A DNA stretch of 64,000 bases, taken from positions 310,001-374,000 of the forward strand of contig BCJJ01000015.1 in assembly GCA_039545355.1 (NCBI GenBank), written 5' to 3'. The notes below the pieces were generated by a model. It was given only the letters and a program-made list of their open reading frames with translations, had not been told where the DNA came from and ran no database searches. Made by a program: the position numbers and the translations under genes. This DNA comes from Trichosporon coremiiforme (taxonomy: Eukaryota > Basidiomycota > Tremellomycetes > Trichosporonales > Trichosporonaceae). Below, piece after piece: positions 53,823 through 64,000 of this stretch. Position 1 is the first letter of the stretch, and every line of letters starts with the position of its first letter.

Positions 53823-55011
53823 TTAAACAACCCACAGGGGCGTGAGGTTGCCGGCTTCGTCCATCAGACGATTGAAGGGGTGCACACCGTGCAGATTCCA
53901 TCCATTGCGGACCGCTCCAAACCAAGCAAAGTGTCTAGTGTCAGCTCCTCTACAAGTCTCTAAGCTTACTCGATCCAAGGGGTCGCGTCCAGCCAGGCAG
54001 TGGTCTGCCCCATGAAGTCGTGAACCTGTTGCTGACTCGCTGGAAGGGGGACGTTGGGGTCGAAGCTCGTCATCGCGAACTCAGTAACGATGATCGGGAG
54101 CCCGAAGAGATTGTGGTACTCCTCAACTTTTTGACGGAACGATTCGAACGTCGTGGTGTAGACGTGAATCGCCAGGAAATCCGGCTTGGTCTCGGGAGGA
54201 ATAAGGGAAAACCATTTCTGTCTATCAGCAGAACAACGACTGCTAGACACTTACCTGCAGCCAGCCGATGTCATGTGAGATGGCAGGCGACGCAAGCTTC
54301 GTTCCCGGCGTCTGCAGCTTGGCAAGATCAATCCAGCTTCCATTGTCAGTCGCGAGCAGCTTTGATTCATGTACGTACGCTCTTGCGGCTTCCTCTGGCG
54401 TCGTACGGACTGCGACATTGGGGTCCACATGGTCTTGTAGTTGTCAGGTGCCGCTGAGAGTGGTGAGGTACATACCGGGCTCGTTGTATCCCAGCAGCAG
54501 CCTCCAACCGTCTTGCAGCTTGAACTCGTTGTCCAGGTACCCAGGCGCAAAACTAGAGTCAGTTCGATCATGCTGTTCGAGAGTCTGGGACGCCAAATTT
54601 GTTGGCGCTGTAGGTGTCCGTCGATAGCAAAAAACGTACATCATTGGCACGAACTCTGCGTTGATGGTCAGCCCGGGTGTTGTGCGGGGCAGCAGCTTGT
54701 CCCAGTTCTTGTTCCAGTTGTAGTGCCATGACAGTTTCTAAAGAGTGTGAGCGATACCAGGTGCACAGTCGACCGAACTTTACCGATCCGGGTTGGAAGA
54801 ACTGTGCGACTGGGTCTGAAGTTTCCTCCTGAATGGGCCAGCTGATGCCTCCCTGCCGGTTAGCGAAAGACTCCAAAGGGGTGCGCAGGTAATGAGTGCA
54901 ATGGGACTGCCCACGTTGGACATGCAGCCGCCGGCGCTGGGACACATGGTCCGAGACCTGGTCAGGAGCGAGGAGCATCGGAAAGACAGCTGGGCTCACT
55001 TTGTGCGGCAT
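53823..55011 (-). CDS. Glycoside hydrolase family 128 (Asl1-like) protein
   Basis: Seven exons on the minus strand: 55011-55000, 54852-54784, 54737-54640, 54552-54476, 54433-54255, 54217-53970, 53934-53823 (264 aa, usual GH128 size). Motifs in order: GGISWPIQ, KLSWHYNWNKNW, INAEFVPM, WRLLLGYNEPDHVDP (acid/base Glu in NEPD), SPAISHDIGWL, KPDFLAIHVYTTTF, LPIIVTEFA (nucleophile Glu), WIEHFAWFGAV and the tail NLTPLWVV. GH128 enzymes cleave beta-1,3-glucan; fungal Asl1 is a wall-associated member. Here the first exon codes only MPHK and there is no signal peptide, so a cytosolic or unconventionally secreted protein is implied, unless a further 5' exon exists. Intron 1 is 147 nt, the others 35-87 nt. 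Divergent from ATG4. Confidence 0.85.
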
Positions 55012-55764
55012 GGTTAAGGTTGCGGTGCTGAAGCAAGTTGCAGATTGACGGATGACAAGTCGCAGAATCGCGGGTGCGACGTCATTCCTGGCGGACCCCG
55101 CGATGAGCGCGAGCGCGTTTGTTGTCAAACCCTAGCGTACACAGGGCATGCCTGGCTGGTGCAGGGCGCATGGCGCTGCGAGCAGGAAGACAGGCAAAAG
55201 TGCGGTGGACGCCCACCGGCGAACTCATGGCCCCGGGGAGATTCGAACATGGCTCAGAGCTCCCCAGCTGCTTAAGGGCAGTGACGACTAGTGACCTGAC
55301 ACACCCTGGGAGACCTCACGCCGCCGCCGTCGCTCGGACGCACGCTCTTGCCTCTGTCACTCACTCACATCTCACCACTGCTCCTCTCTCCCGACCTCCT
55401 ACTTCATCATCCACTGCCCTACGACGGAGAGGCGAACAGCAGCGTAGTCTGCTGCCCCTTCGACATCCACATCTTGACTCCCAATTCGGTCCCACCCTTT
55501 CGTTCTCATTCCCACTCAGCTGGCCCAATCACGCCCTCAGCAGACGCTAGACGTTACGTCGTTGCTCACGCGTCTGCCAGCATCGCATCCATCGCCTCCC
55601 ATCTATCCAAACTCAACCCACACTCCTTTTCAATCAGCCAGTAGGCTGTGGTTGCGACAAGCGAAGGTGCGTAGTCAGTCGCGTCACGTTCGTGTGCGGA
55701 ACATGACTTGTTTGCCACCCTTCTTCCCTTGATCCTGAACGTCTCGTTCGCTAACTTGGTCAGC
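55012..55764. other. Divergent promoter region of GH128 and ATG4
   Basis: About 750 bp between the two starts. The plus strand is pyrimidine-rich and ATG-free from about 55255 to 55702, consistent with the ATG4 leader. A nine-codon upstream ORF precedes the main start. Confidence 0.5.
55703..55732 (+). promoter_or_regulatory. Upstream ORF in the ATG4 leader
   Basis: The first ATG after about 450 ATG-free bases opens a nine-codon ORF (MTCLPPFFP) ending in TGA at 55730-55732, 32 nt before the ATG4 start, in a different frame. Reinitiation or leaky scanning would be needed to reach ATG4, so it could tune translation. It would be absent if transcription starts later or if a leader intron removes it. 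Confidence 0.45.
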
Positions 55765-58700
55765 ATGCCCGACTCGCCGCACGACGGGCCGGCGCAGCTC
55801 GCCCCTCCTCCTCATCCAACCTCCATGCCTCCTTCATCGTATCAAGAGGCTGGGACGCGAAGCAGAAAGAAGGAGAAACTGGGCTTGTTCCGTAAGAGGT
55901 CAGCACCTACTCCGGATCCTATCCCTCCTACGCCGCCTGTGGACGACAACGACGAGTGGCTCGTGGAGGGTGAATCCCGAAATGGCCATGTGAACGCCAC
56001 TGTATCAGTTGGTCGAGAAGCCAGCACTCTTTCTCGCTCGACTGAGCTTCTCCCAGCCGATGATGCTCAGACGTCGGCATCCACACAGTCATCGGCGTCT
56101 ACACACCTCTCGTCCGCAGCCGCGACGGAGCGGCGGCCCGAGAAGCGGCTATCCAAGAGCCGCACATTAGCCAAGAAGACTTCGAGACTGTTCCAACGTA
56201 CGTCCAACGGATCGCACAAGCACCACTCTGAGGACGACGTGGCGGTAATCAGGCATCATCAACAGTCTGGACGACAGAGCTCGTTTTCCTCGACAGCGTC
56301 TGAAACGGGCTCCTCGCGGAACAAACACTGGAATTTGTCGCGGGCCAGTACAAATAGTTCCCCTCGCGCCTCGCCTGAGACGCATCAGCCTTCATCTTGG
56401 CATCCCAGCACGACATTCACCTTACGTCGATCCTCTTCGGTGTCGTATCATTCGCATTCCAAACCATCCTCAGAGCACTCTGAGCCCACCGCGCCACAGG
56501 CAACGCCGCAAGGCCTGCGCCACCGTGATAGCGCCCAATTCCATAACTCAACAGGCGGGGGCACCATTCGAGGATCTAACGGTTCCACTCTTCAAAGAGC
56601 CGACACCGTCTCAAGCCGAATGTCGTCTTGGCTGACCAACATCATGCCCACCAGCAACGGCACCGATGCTGCTGCGGCGTCTCCAGCTCCACCTCCGGCT
56701 CCAGCACCCCCTGTGGAGCACGGAACACCAACTCAGCCGCAGCAGGCTACAACCTCGTCACCCTTACGACGCCCTCAATCCATCGCTGCTTCGATATTCA
56801 GCGCAGCCCGTAACAAGGCAGCTAGTGGCATGCGCTATCTACTCGATTCAGACGCCCAACCCGACCATTGTCAAGACACCATGTGGGTGATGGGCGTCGG
56901 ACACCCTGGTTGGACGCCGCGGCTTGAGGACACGCCGTTACCAGAGAGCGAGGTATTAGCAACCCCGCCACGCGTCGATCAGCGGACTATCAAGGGGAAG
57001 GAGAATGTTCAAGCCACGCCACCACAGGCTAGGGGCCTTGGCAACATATTCGGCTCGAGCATGAACATTGGAGCTCAGGCGAACGCGCCGGCGACACCTC
57101 CTTCCGACTCTGGTGTAACAAGGTTGAAGAAGGATCGACCTAAGGAGGCGCTCACGTGGCCGGATAACTGTACGTGTACCTAACTCTTCGGCGACTGACA
57201 ACCGCAGTCTATGACGATTTCAAGTCCCGTGTCTGGTGTACCTACCGCGAGCAGTATGCGCCTATTCTGACGATGCCCCACGACCAGCTGATTCCGAACG
57301 CGGACGCATACTTCGGCGCCTTCGCCCAGAACGATGGGCTTAGTCACTCCCAAACAATGATGCCGTCTCGCCAATCTGGCGGTGGAGCTTGGGGATGGGT
57401 GAAGGGAGGAGAGCGCGGGTTGACCAGTGACGCTGGATGGGGCTGTATGTTGCGCACTGGGCAGAGCATGCTTGCCAACGCCCTGATCCATCTCCACTTG
57501 GGAAGGGGATGGCGCGTGCCAGCTCAGAGGCCGAGCGTGCACCCCCGTACCCCTCTTGAACTCGCAGAGCTTGAGGCATACTCGATGTATGTGCGAGTCC
57601 TCTCGTGGTTCATGGACGACCCCTCCCCTCTTTGCCCTTTCAGTGTCCATCGCTTTGCCCTCATTGGCAAAGAGCTGGGTAAGGAGGTTGGAGAATGGTT
57701 TGGCCCTAGCACTGCCGCCGGTGCTCTGAAGACTTTGGCCAATTCGTTCCCTCCCTGTGGGCTCTCGGTCGTGTCCGCCGCCGACGGTAGTGTCTTCCGC
57801 TCTGAAGTCTACCAAGCCTCCAATCTTCCCACTGACTGGACAACTGGGGCTAAGCCCTCTCGACCTAACTCCTACCACCGGATGAGCTGGGGCGGCAAGG
57901 CGGTGCTCATCGTTATTCCTACGCGCCTCGGCTTGGACGGGGTGAACCCCATGTACTACGACGACATCAAGGTGAGTTTACATGACGTAGGATTAGATCT
58001 GACATGCAGGCGTTATTCACCTGGCCGCAATCTGTTGGTATCGCTGGCGGCCGACCCTCATCCTCATATTACTTCGTTGCGTCTCAAGCGAACTCACTGT
58101 TCTACCTCGACCCACACTTCACTCGGCCGGCTGTTCCTTTGCGGGTGCCGCCCACTTCTGTCGGACTGCCTCCGGTCCAGATTCCGAGGTCGGCCCAGCG
58201 CACTCCGTGTACATCAGCACACCATAGTGAGGTCAGTGCGGACATCCTTGAGGAGCGTGAGGAAGAGGAGAAGGAGGACGACGCCAATTCTGTCTCGGAC
58301 GACGTCCACGGCGCCGATTCGTCAATTCCGCAACCGCGCGTGGATGTCGTCAACGTCGACCATGAGGCTCGCTTTGAGACCCGCCACCCGTTACGCCGTG
58401 ACCGACGCTTCAATCCTTCCCAGCCTCTGCGTGTGCCTAGTACTCCGCCGCCTCGAGAAAGCGTAGACCTCGACGAGCCCACGACGCCGACACTTAGCGC
58501 ACCCCATGGCTCTCCCCAGCAGTCGCCCTTTGCTTCACCGGCCACTCATGCTCGCTACTCATCGACTGATAGCTCTATCCAGTCCTCGCCTTCCCGTGCC
58601 GCAAGCGCCCTCCCCGTCGACCCCCAAACCTCGTGGTACGTCTCAGCGTACTCGGAGAATGCTCTGAAGACCTTCCATTGCGACAGAGTGAAGAAGCTCC

Positions 58701-59818
58701 CTCTCTCTGGCCTCGATCCGTCAATGCTTCTGGGTTTCCTGTGCACTAATGAGGCCGAATTCGAGGACTTTTGCGACCGAGTGTCCCGCCTTCCTCACAA
58801 GTTCTTCAATGTGCAGGATGAGCCTCCCACATGGAGCGATGCCGAGTCCGGCTTAGAGAGCGTGTCCGAGCCCGACCTTGACAGTGACGGAGAATTCAAT
58901 GACGACGAGTTCGAGGACGACGGGGACATGGAGTTCGGCAGGATGGGTCACCGATACGTGTCAAACGCAACGGTCGTGCCTCGATATAGCAACCGACACT
59001 CGCAACATTCGCATACCTTCTCAACATCGACTACCTCCTCGCAAGGGGGCAACGCTTCGCACGATGCGATCGAAGCCTTGTCGTGCACCAGCTCCGAGGA
59101 TTTTGATTCTGGGTCAATCGAGACCCCGATGGAACACAGCTCGCGACCTCTGCCATCAATCGCTACGATCCAGCTAGATGACGACGAGTCGTTCGAGCAA
59201 GAGCAGCAGCAGCAGGAGCTGCCGCCCCGCCTCCCTTCGTCCCAGACGCTAAGGGCGTTCCCGCGCCTCTCTGCCGATGGCGACAGCCCGCAACAGCACA
59301 TTATTCCACCACCCCGCAAACGAAGTTTGACCGCCCTGAGCTCAAAGGGTCCCGCCGGGGTGCCATCCAAGCCTCTGCCCGTCATCATGCAGCTTGCGGA
59401 TCCAGACACTACGCCCAAACAGATTCATCAAAAGGTGAGCTCGCATTTCCGATTCGTCGACGGCTGAAGCTGACGACAGCCGGTCTCGCAGGGCAGTTAC
59501 AACTTCCCAAAAGATGAGACTGTCCGGGACCTTGCTAGTACAGCCCGAGGTGATTCACCTGAGCTGAAGGACGAGGAGTCGGAAGGACATCTCTCGCCCA
59601 CTTTGAGGCCAATCGCCACGCAGACCGAGGGATTTCCATCCTCTGCGGCCAGACCGTCACTTTCTGATGAAGGCGGAGAAGAGGAGGAAGACTCCTTAGT
59701 CATCATCGACAAGGATCTCGACGACGAGATCGATTCCACTCGCGACTCTGCGGGTGTTGACCTCGATCGAACAGAGCTCGAGAGTGTCCCAGAATTGTCC
59801 CCGGTCACAAATCATTAA
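55765..59818 (+). CDS. ATG4: Cysteine protease Atg4 (peptidase C54)
   Basis: Four exons: 55765-57169, 57208-57971, 58010-59434, 59480-59818 (1,310 aa). Atg4 cleaves Atg8 after its C-terminal Gly and later delipidates Atg8-PE in autophagy. The peptidase core starts at [14 protein letters not shown]. The catalytic Cys is in [13 protein letters not shown] (about C548); the Asp-His pair is in LFYLDPHF (about D757, H759), with the C54 block [18 protein letters not shown] downstream. The protein is far longer than yeast Atg4 (494 aa), with a roughly 470-residue Ser-rich N-terminal extension and an acidic Ser/Pro-rich insertion and tail. The frame from 55708 starts with TTG, so 55765 is the first ATG. 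The last intron has two in-frame acceptors 12 nt apart (59479, 59491). Confidence 0.92.
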
Positions 59819-60190
59819 AACTGCATCAGCTCTGATTGATTTTACAACGCAACCTCTACCCAAGCGCATGACGATCTTACCATGCTTACAGACGGTTTTC
59901 TAGGCATAAATAATTATTCTTATTGTTGTACGCATTGTGTATTAGACTGTAACTGTTATCGTATGCGAGGATTTACGCCTTCACGCTTGCTTGTATGTTG
60001 CTGGGTGCAGCATAAGATGCTGAGTGCTACATGTGACGAAACCGCCTCGAAGGGTGCCACATGAAAACGCCGGCCACGTGGAGCCTTGCCACCGCTCAGT
60101 GAGGGCTTAGGGCACAAAAGAGTTGTGGCCGGGCAGTGGCCTGGCCGACTAAGACACGAGATTAGACGTTGACACCCACCTATACACATC
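59819..60190. other. ATG4 3' region and eIF3g promoter
   Basis: 372 bp between tandem genes. It holds an AT-richer 3' region (TAAATAATTATTC near 59908) and a CACGTG palindrome at 60075-60080, about 115 bp before the eIF3g ATG. Confidence 0.5.
60075..60080. promoter_or_regulatory. CACGTG box upstream of eIF3g
   Basis: Sits in the ten-base palindrome-like context GGCCACGTGG, about 115 bp before the start codon; core site for Cbf1/Pho4-type bHLH factors. Functional role inferred only from position. Confidence 0.4.
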
Positions 60191-61666
60191 ATGAGCAAGC
60201 CGTGAGTACAGCTACGGCGTAGGCGTTTCTACGATTGCAGAAGCTGACGTGCAGGTTAAAATCTGACTGGGCCGAGGAGGACGAGTGTAAGTATCGAGAT
60301 CTGGGCGATCGGGCGAAGTGCGCTGTGGTGTTCGCGAATATTTGTCATCTGGGACTCTGGGACAGTGCAATGGCAGCAGACACGGCTTTCGACACGTATC
60401 AAACGGCCCGAATCGATTTAACGAATTTGGAGCATCGCCAGGTGTCGAGAGAAAGCGATTGCGAGCGATATTCGACATGCAGCAAGGTGGAATGACGTTT
60501 GGCAGGTGGTTGCAGGGACCGAGCGCCTTGACAATGAACCGCAGCCATGGAGGGCTGGCTATGAGCCTTCCCCGCTACCGACAAGCGACGACAGCGACCT
60601 GGCTAGCGTCAATAGCGGCCTCCGGCGCTGCGACGCAGTTCTCGGGCCCCAGGATGACACAACAACGGCTTGCAGTCCTCGACCTGAAACGACACGTATC
60701 CCAACACTTTCTTTCATCGCTCTCCGATCGATGCCTTCTCCCGACATGTCCCAGATTTTCCAGATGTTCGCGATTACTCAGCCTCGCCGCCACCGCCTGA
60801 TCGAGATCGTGTACATTAACTGACATTCAGTTGAGCTCCCGCCTACGACCGAGACGCTCGGTGCGGACGGAATCACGACGATCGTTAGCTGGAAGCTGAA
60901 CGATGCTGGCAAGAAGGTGAAGGTGACGCGGCGAGTGCGCCGCAAGCTGCAGACGCAGGTTGTGTCGCACACGGTTGCCGAGCGCAAGCACTGGGCCAAG
61001 TTCGGTGACGACAAGGGCAAGCCCGCCGGACCGGATCGCCAGACGACGATCATCGGAGAGAACCTGCACTTCAAGATTGCGCCCCTGAACAAGGCTGCCG
61101 CCGCCAACGCTGCCGCCGCCGAGGCTGCCGAGGCCGAGGCCGCCAAGCAGCCGGCCGGCAAGGCCGTCGTCTGTCGTCTCTGTAAGGGAGGCCACTTCAC
61201 CGCCAAGTGTCCGTACAAGGACCAGCTTGCCGAGCTCGACTCTGCCGCGGCTGCGCTCGACGAGGACGGAGAAGCCGGTGCGCCCATGGGCTCGGGCCTC
61301 GCTCCCCGTGGCGCCGGCGCCGCTGCCGGCGGACGCTACATCCCCCCTGGTCAGCGTGGTGGCGGCCCGGGAGAGAGCATGTTCCGGCCCCGCGACGACT
61401 TCCCTACGCTGCGTGTCACGTCGCTCTCGCTCGACGCCGACGACAGCGACCTCCGGAATCTGTTCGAGCCGTTCGCGTCGCGCGGCCGCCTCGCGCGCGC
61501 CAACGTCGTCAGGGATCGCGAGACGAGGGAGAGCAAGGGCTTCGGCTTCGTCTCGTTCGAGAACAAGGCCGACGCAGAGCTCGCGCTCCAGAAGATGAAC
61601 GGATACGGATACGACTCGCTCATCCTCAACGTCTCGTGGAGCCAGCCCCGCGAGCCCCGTCCTTAA
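60191..61666 (+). CDS. TIF35: Translation initiation factor eIF3 subunit G
   Basis: Three exons: 60191-60201, 60255-60286, 60831-61666 (292 aa). eIF3g is part of the eIF3 complex on the 40S subunit and aids scanning and reinitiation. The N-terminal eIF3g domain reads DEFELPPTETLG, ITTIVSWKLND, VTRRVRRKLQTQ, ERKHWAKFG. A CCHC zinc knuckle follows (VVCRLCKGGHFTAKCPYKD, about residue 128). The C-terminal RRM spans about 206-288, with RNP2-like LRVTSL and RNP1 KGFGFVSF. The first exon codes only MSKP, and the start is fixed because the split codon (CC/G) restores the conserved frame. Intron 2 is 544 nt, about ten times the usual length here. The 3' end converges with the Sel1-repeat gene. Confidence 0.93.
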
Positions 61667-62174
61667 AAGGCTGTATTTTGTAGACTCTACACGTTACGAT
61701 ACCGCCAGATATTTGTGTTATACCGCATGCAGATATAGCTTCATACTTCTCTGTCAGTTTCGTTGCTCCTGAACAGTGTCTAAACAACCCGAATGACATT
61801 TCGGCCAAGGGGCACTTGTTTACAACACGGAACGAGGTCTCCTCACGTTCCCTATCTCACTCTCTCCTGCTCTCCCTCTAGCTATGGAGTAATGTAAAAG
61901 AGTCCATTGTTCATGTGATGTCTTGTCGACTCAATCGAACCAGGTCGGAATCAGTGTGGTCATGCGTGGGGTTGGTCGTGTGATTGTGGGGGTGATGGAT
62001 GGGGCGTCCTGCAGATCCTGCGTTGGGACACCGCGGTCTGGGGTTCCTAACGGTGATAGGCGGGGGATCCAAGTATATGCAAAGTCGAAATGAAAAGCCT
62101 CGGGTTAACTATAGGTTATAGTTCACACACAAGGAGAGCTCTCGCTCGAAGTCTGCTTCGTTGTTCCCTACTTA
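61667..62174. other. Intergenic between convergent eIF3g and Sel1-repeat genes
   Basis: About 500 bp, visibly less GC-rich than the flanking exons, holding both 3' ends. No gene seen. Confidence 0.5.
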
Positions 62175-64000
62175 TTAACAAGAGTACTTTTCTTTCCAGA
62201 CCCACGCTAAACCGGGAACGTCGCTCCCTCCTTGGATAGCGGCTCGGTACCATTTCGCGGCCTCCTTCATGTCCTTTTTCACCCCTCCGATCCCGCGTGA
62301 AAGAATCTCCCCCAGTTCTGAATGTCAATGACCCGAGAGCCTTGGGAACCGATGGTGAACTTACGCTCCTGGGCACCCAGGTCTCCCGTCGTGCCGGCCA
62401 ACCTGAGATACTCGAGGCCAGAGTTGCGGTCCTTCTTAACACCGCTGCCCTCGAGGTAGCAGTTCGCGACTTCCGTAAGGCCAAGCGACAGGTCAGGCTA
62501 GAGAGTTAGCCAGTGCTCGGGGGATGTCCATCAAAGCTTGAACAGGTGCCTGTGATTGTGTACCGAGACCGCTTGTTCTTACTTACCACAAGCTGTCGGC
62601 GCTGAGCGGGCGTGATGATGACATTGCTGGATTTGGCAGCGCGGAGGTTAACTGGCGACTCCTTCAGTCCAACGTCACAGGCATGGACAAGCTCGGCGAA
62701 AGCTTTACGCTCATCCCGAGCTACTCCGAGACTGATGGATGTAAGCTTCCGGACACAACTAATCGAGTTGCCCAATAAGAGTACTCACCCGTGACGGAGT
62801 GCAATGGCATAGTGAATCAGGCCCGTCGCACTGCCCTGCTCGGCAGCCTTCATGAAGAGCCATGCTGCTTTGGGCAGGTCACCCTTGTCACGATACCTCT
62901 TGGCCTGGGATACGAGATCCAGGTCTTCCTCCGACGATCCACGCTTGGATGAGCGGGAAGACAACATCGCTGAGGACGCGTGGCGTCGAGGCTCTCGACG
63001 ACGGTGCTCAGAAGCCATGTCGGACATTGACACTGGTGATCCCATCTTCTTCCCCCGGAGCGGCGCATCTGCTGGGAGAGGGACTTTGGCGTAACGTCCG
63101 CCACGCAGCGTGTCGGACGAGCTGGAGGCGTCACCCATCTCATACACCGAAAAGAGATTGGTCTGGCGACCATTCGGGCGACCGAGGCCGATGGCGGAGC
63201 TGTCTCGTTCGCGATGAGGCGAAGGCGAAGCGCCGGTAATGACAACGGGCGGAACCTCCTCAGGAGTGGATGCCCGGGGACGAGGCTGTACAGGCGGCCC
63301 TGGACTGGTGGGGATGCCGCGCGGGCTCTTCGGCGAGCGGGAGCGAGTAAGAGGGATGTCCAGCTTCTCGGGAGCGCCTGGGGGCGGCGGCGGGGCCGCA
63401 CGTCGCGGGATCACGATCGGTCGCTTCTTCTTCGTGGAGCTGCTGTTCAGAGACGCCTGCGAGGAGTTGTTAGGCGTGAGTTGCGGTGTTCTAAGGAACG
63501 ACGATCCAGGCGCAGTTGCGATAGGGGTTGTTGGTGACTCATCACTCTCTTTTGAGCCTTCACTGGGCACAGGGCTCAGTGATCCTGATCCTCTGGGCTG
63601 GGTGATGGCTACACACAGACGCGATCTTCGGCCATTAGCATTCGAGGACGAGCCATAGCGCTTGGCGTCGCCGTTGGATGACTCAGGGGTGTCGCCGTCA
63701 AGCCACTCGAAGCCATTCTCATCGTCACCCCAGTCTGAGCCCTGCTCGCCATGCACGCTCGCAGCGTCATCAGCAATGTGCGAGGACTGCCCAACGAGGT
63801 GCGGCTGGATCGCCTCCTGCGGCCGGACCGGGACGGACGCCGATCGGTTGGTGGCAACAACCGCAGCCATGGCTGCGGCTGCGGACGGCTGGACCTCATC
63901 GCTTGATGCCGAATGCGACCGTCCGTTCCGCACAGATGGTACCGCCTTCAGAGCAAAAGACGAGTCGGTCAGGGCTGAGCGAATGGCGCCGGCGTGGGCG
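62175..64000 (-). CDS. Sel1-repeat protein with long disordered N-terminus (5'-partial)
   Basis: Four exons on the minus strand, the first open to the right edge and ending at 62789, then 62758-62587, 62497-62365 and 62317-62175. The visible N-terminal 400 residues are Ser/Pro-rich with a PPPPPG stretch and proline-directed sites (SPKSPRG). Sel1-like repeats follow: AKRYRDKGDLPKAAWLFMKA, then DERKAFAELVHAC, then LTEVANCYLEGSGVKKDR, and finally LGEILSRGIGGVKKDMKEAA. Sel1 repeats are alpha-helical protein-binding units; fungal proteins of this layout (Dsf2- or Chs4-like) act as cortical adaptors, but I cannot assign the orthologue. Introns of 28-90 nt. The GTG at 63933 is not a start; the frame continues beyond the window. 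Confidence 0.82.

Noticed and set aside
55225..55262. tRNA gene suggested by a B-box-like GTTCGAATC on the minus strand
   Set aside because: The five bases either side of the loop do not pair, and no A box or cloverleaf is present.
60287..60830. Intronic box C/D snoRNA in eIF3g
   Set aside because: A GATGACA and a CTGA occur, but not in a proper C/D arrangement with a terminal stem, so not called.
62785..63933. Start of the Sel1-repeat gene at 63933
   Set aside because: The codon is GTG and the frame continues to the window edge, so the gene is 5'-partial.

Overview
The window reads as nuclear DNA of a basidiomycete yeast, most likely a tremellomycete of the Trichosporonales/Cryptococcus kind. 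Coding regions are GC-rich. Nearly every gene is cut by very short introns (about 35-90 nt) with GTRNGY donors and a CTRAY branch site a few bases before the AG. The recognisable proteins all have basidiomycete homologues. I cannot name the species. I see no tRNA, rRNA, CRISPR array or intact transposon.

Layout. 0-18.3 kb is a normal gene-dense block: a BTB/CAP-Gly protein cut by the left edge (+), a CPY-type serine carboxypeptidase (+), an Ecdysoneless/SGT1 protein (+), GMP synthase GUA1 (-) and a Gin4/Nim1-type kinase (-). 18.3-25.2 kb has no recognisable gene; its first 1.26 kb is probably the kinase leader. 25.2-28.3 kb holds four same-strand genes sharing one Myb/SANT repeat. Then come an ING-family PHD protein (-, 28.4-29.7 kb), a gene-poor stretch, and a Pcl/Pho80/Clg1-type cyclin (-, 32.2-34.5 kb) preceded by a 2.2 kb leader-like tract with no AUG. 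36.5-50.6 kb is a 14 kb gene desert. 50.6-53.65 kb holds six more members of the Myb family packed 50-200 bp apart in mixed orientation. The right end is gene-dense again: a GH128 glycoside hydrolase (-), ATG4 (+), eIF3g/TIF35 (+) and a Sel1-repeat protein cut by the right edge (-).

The most unusual content is the family of ten small single-Myb proteins (about 84-176 aa, one of about 326 aa). They sit in two clusters around the gene desert. Each has a charged, disordered N-terminus and one Myb repeat. A phase-2 intron falls at the third conserved Trp, and a short Myb tail (x-x-V/L-x-P) ends the protein. About half the members look damaged (frameshifts, an in-frame stop), which suggests recent birth-and-death evolution or assembly error. 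The array is next to a chromatin reader (ING) but nothing ties them functionally. The second theme is strand-specific loss of ATG for 1.3-2.2 kb upstream of the kinase and cyclin genes, implying very long AUG-free mRNA leaders. A third point is that all six ambiguous bases of the window lie in GUA1, and every one is at a codon third position.

The housekeeping genes serve unrelated processes (vacuolar proteolysis, GMP synthesis, morphogenesis signalling, autophagy, translation initiation); I see no metabolic cluster. Exon boundaries were read by eye from frame continuity and splice consensus and have not been checked against transcripts.
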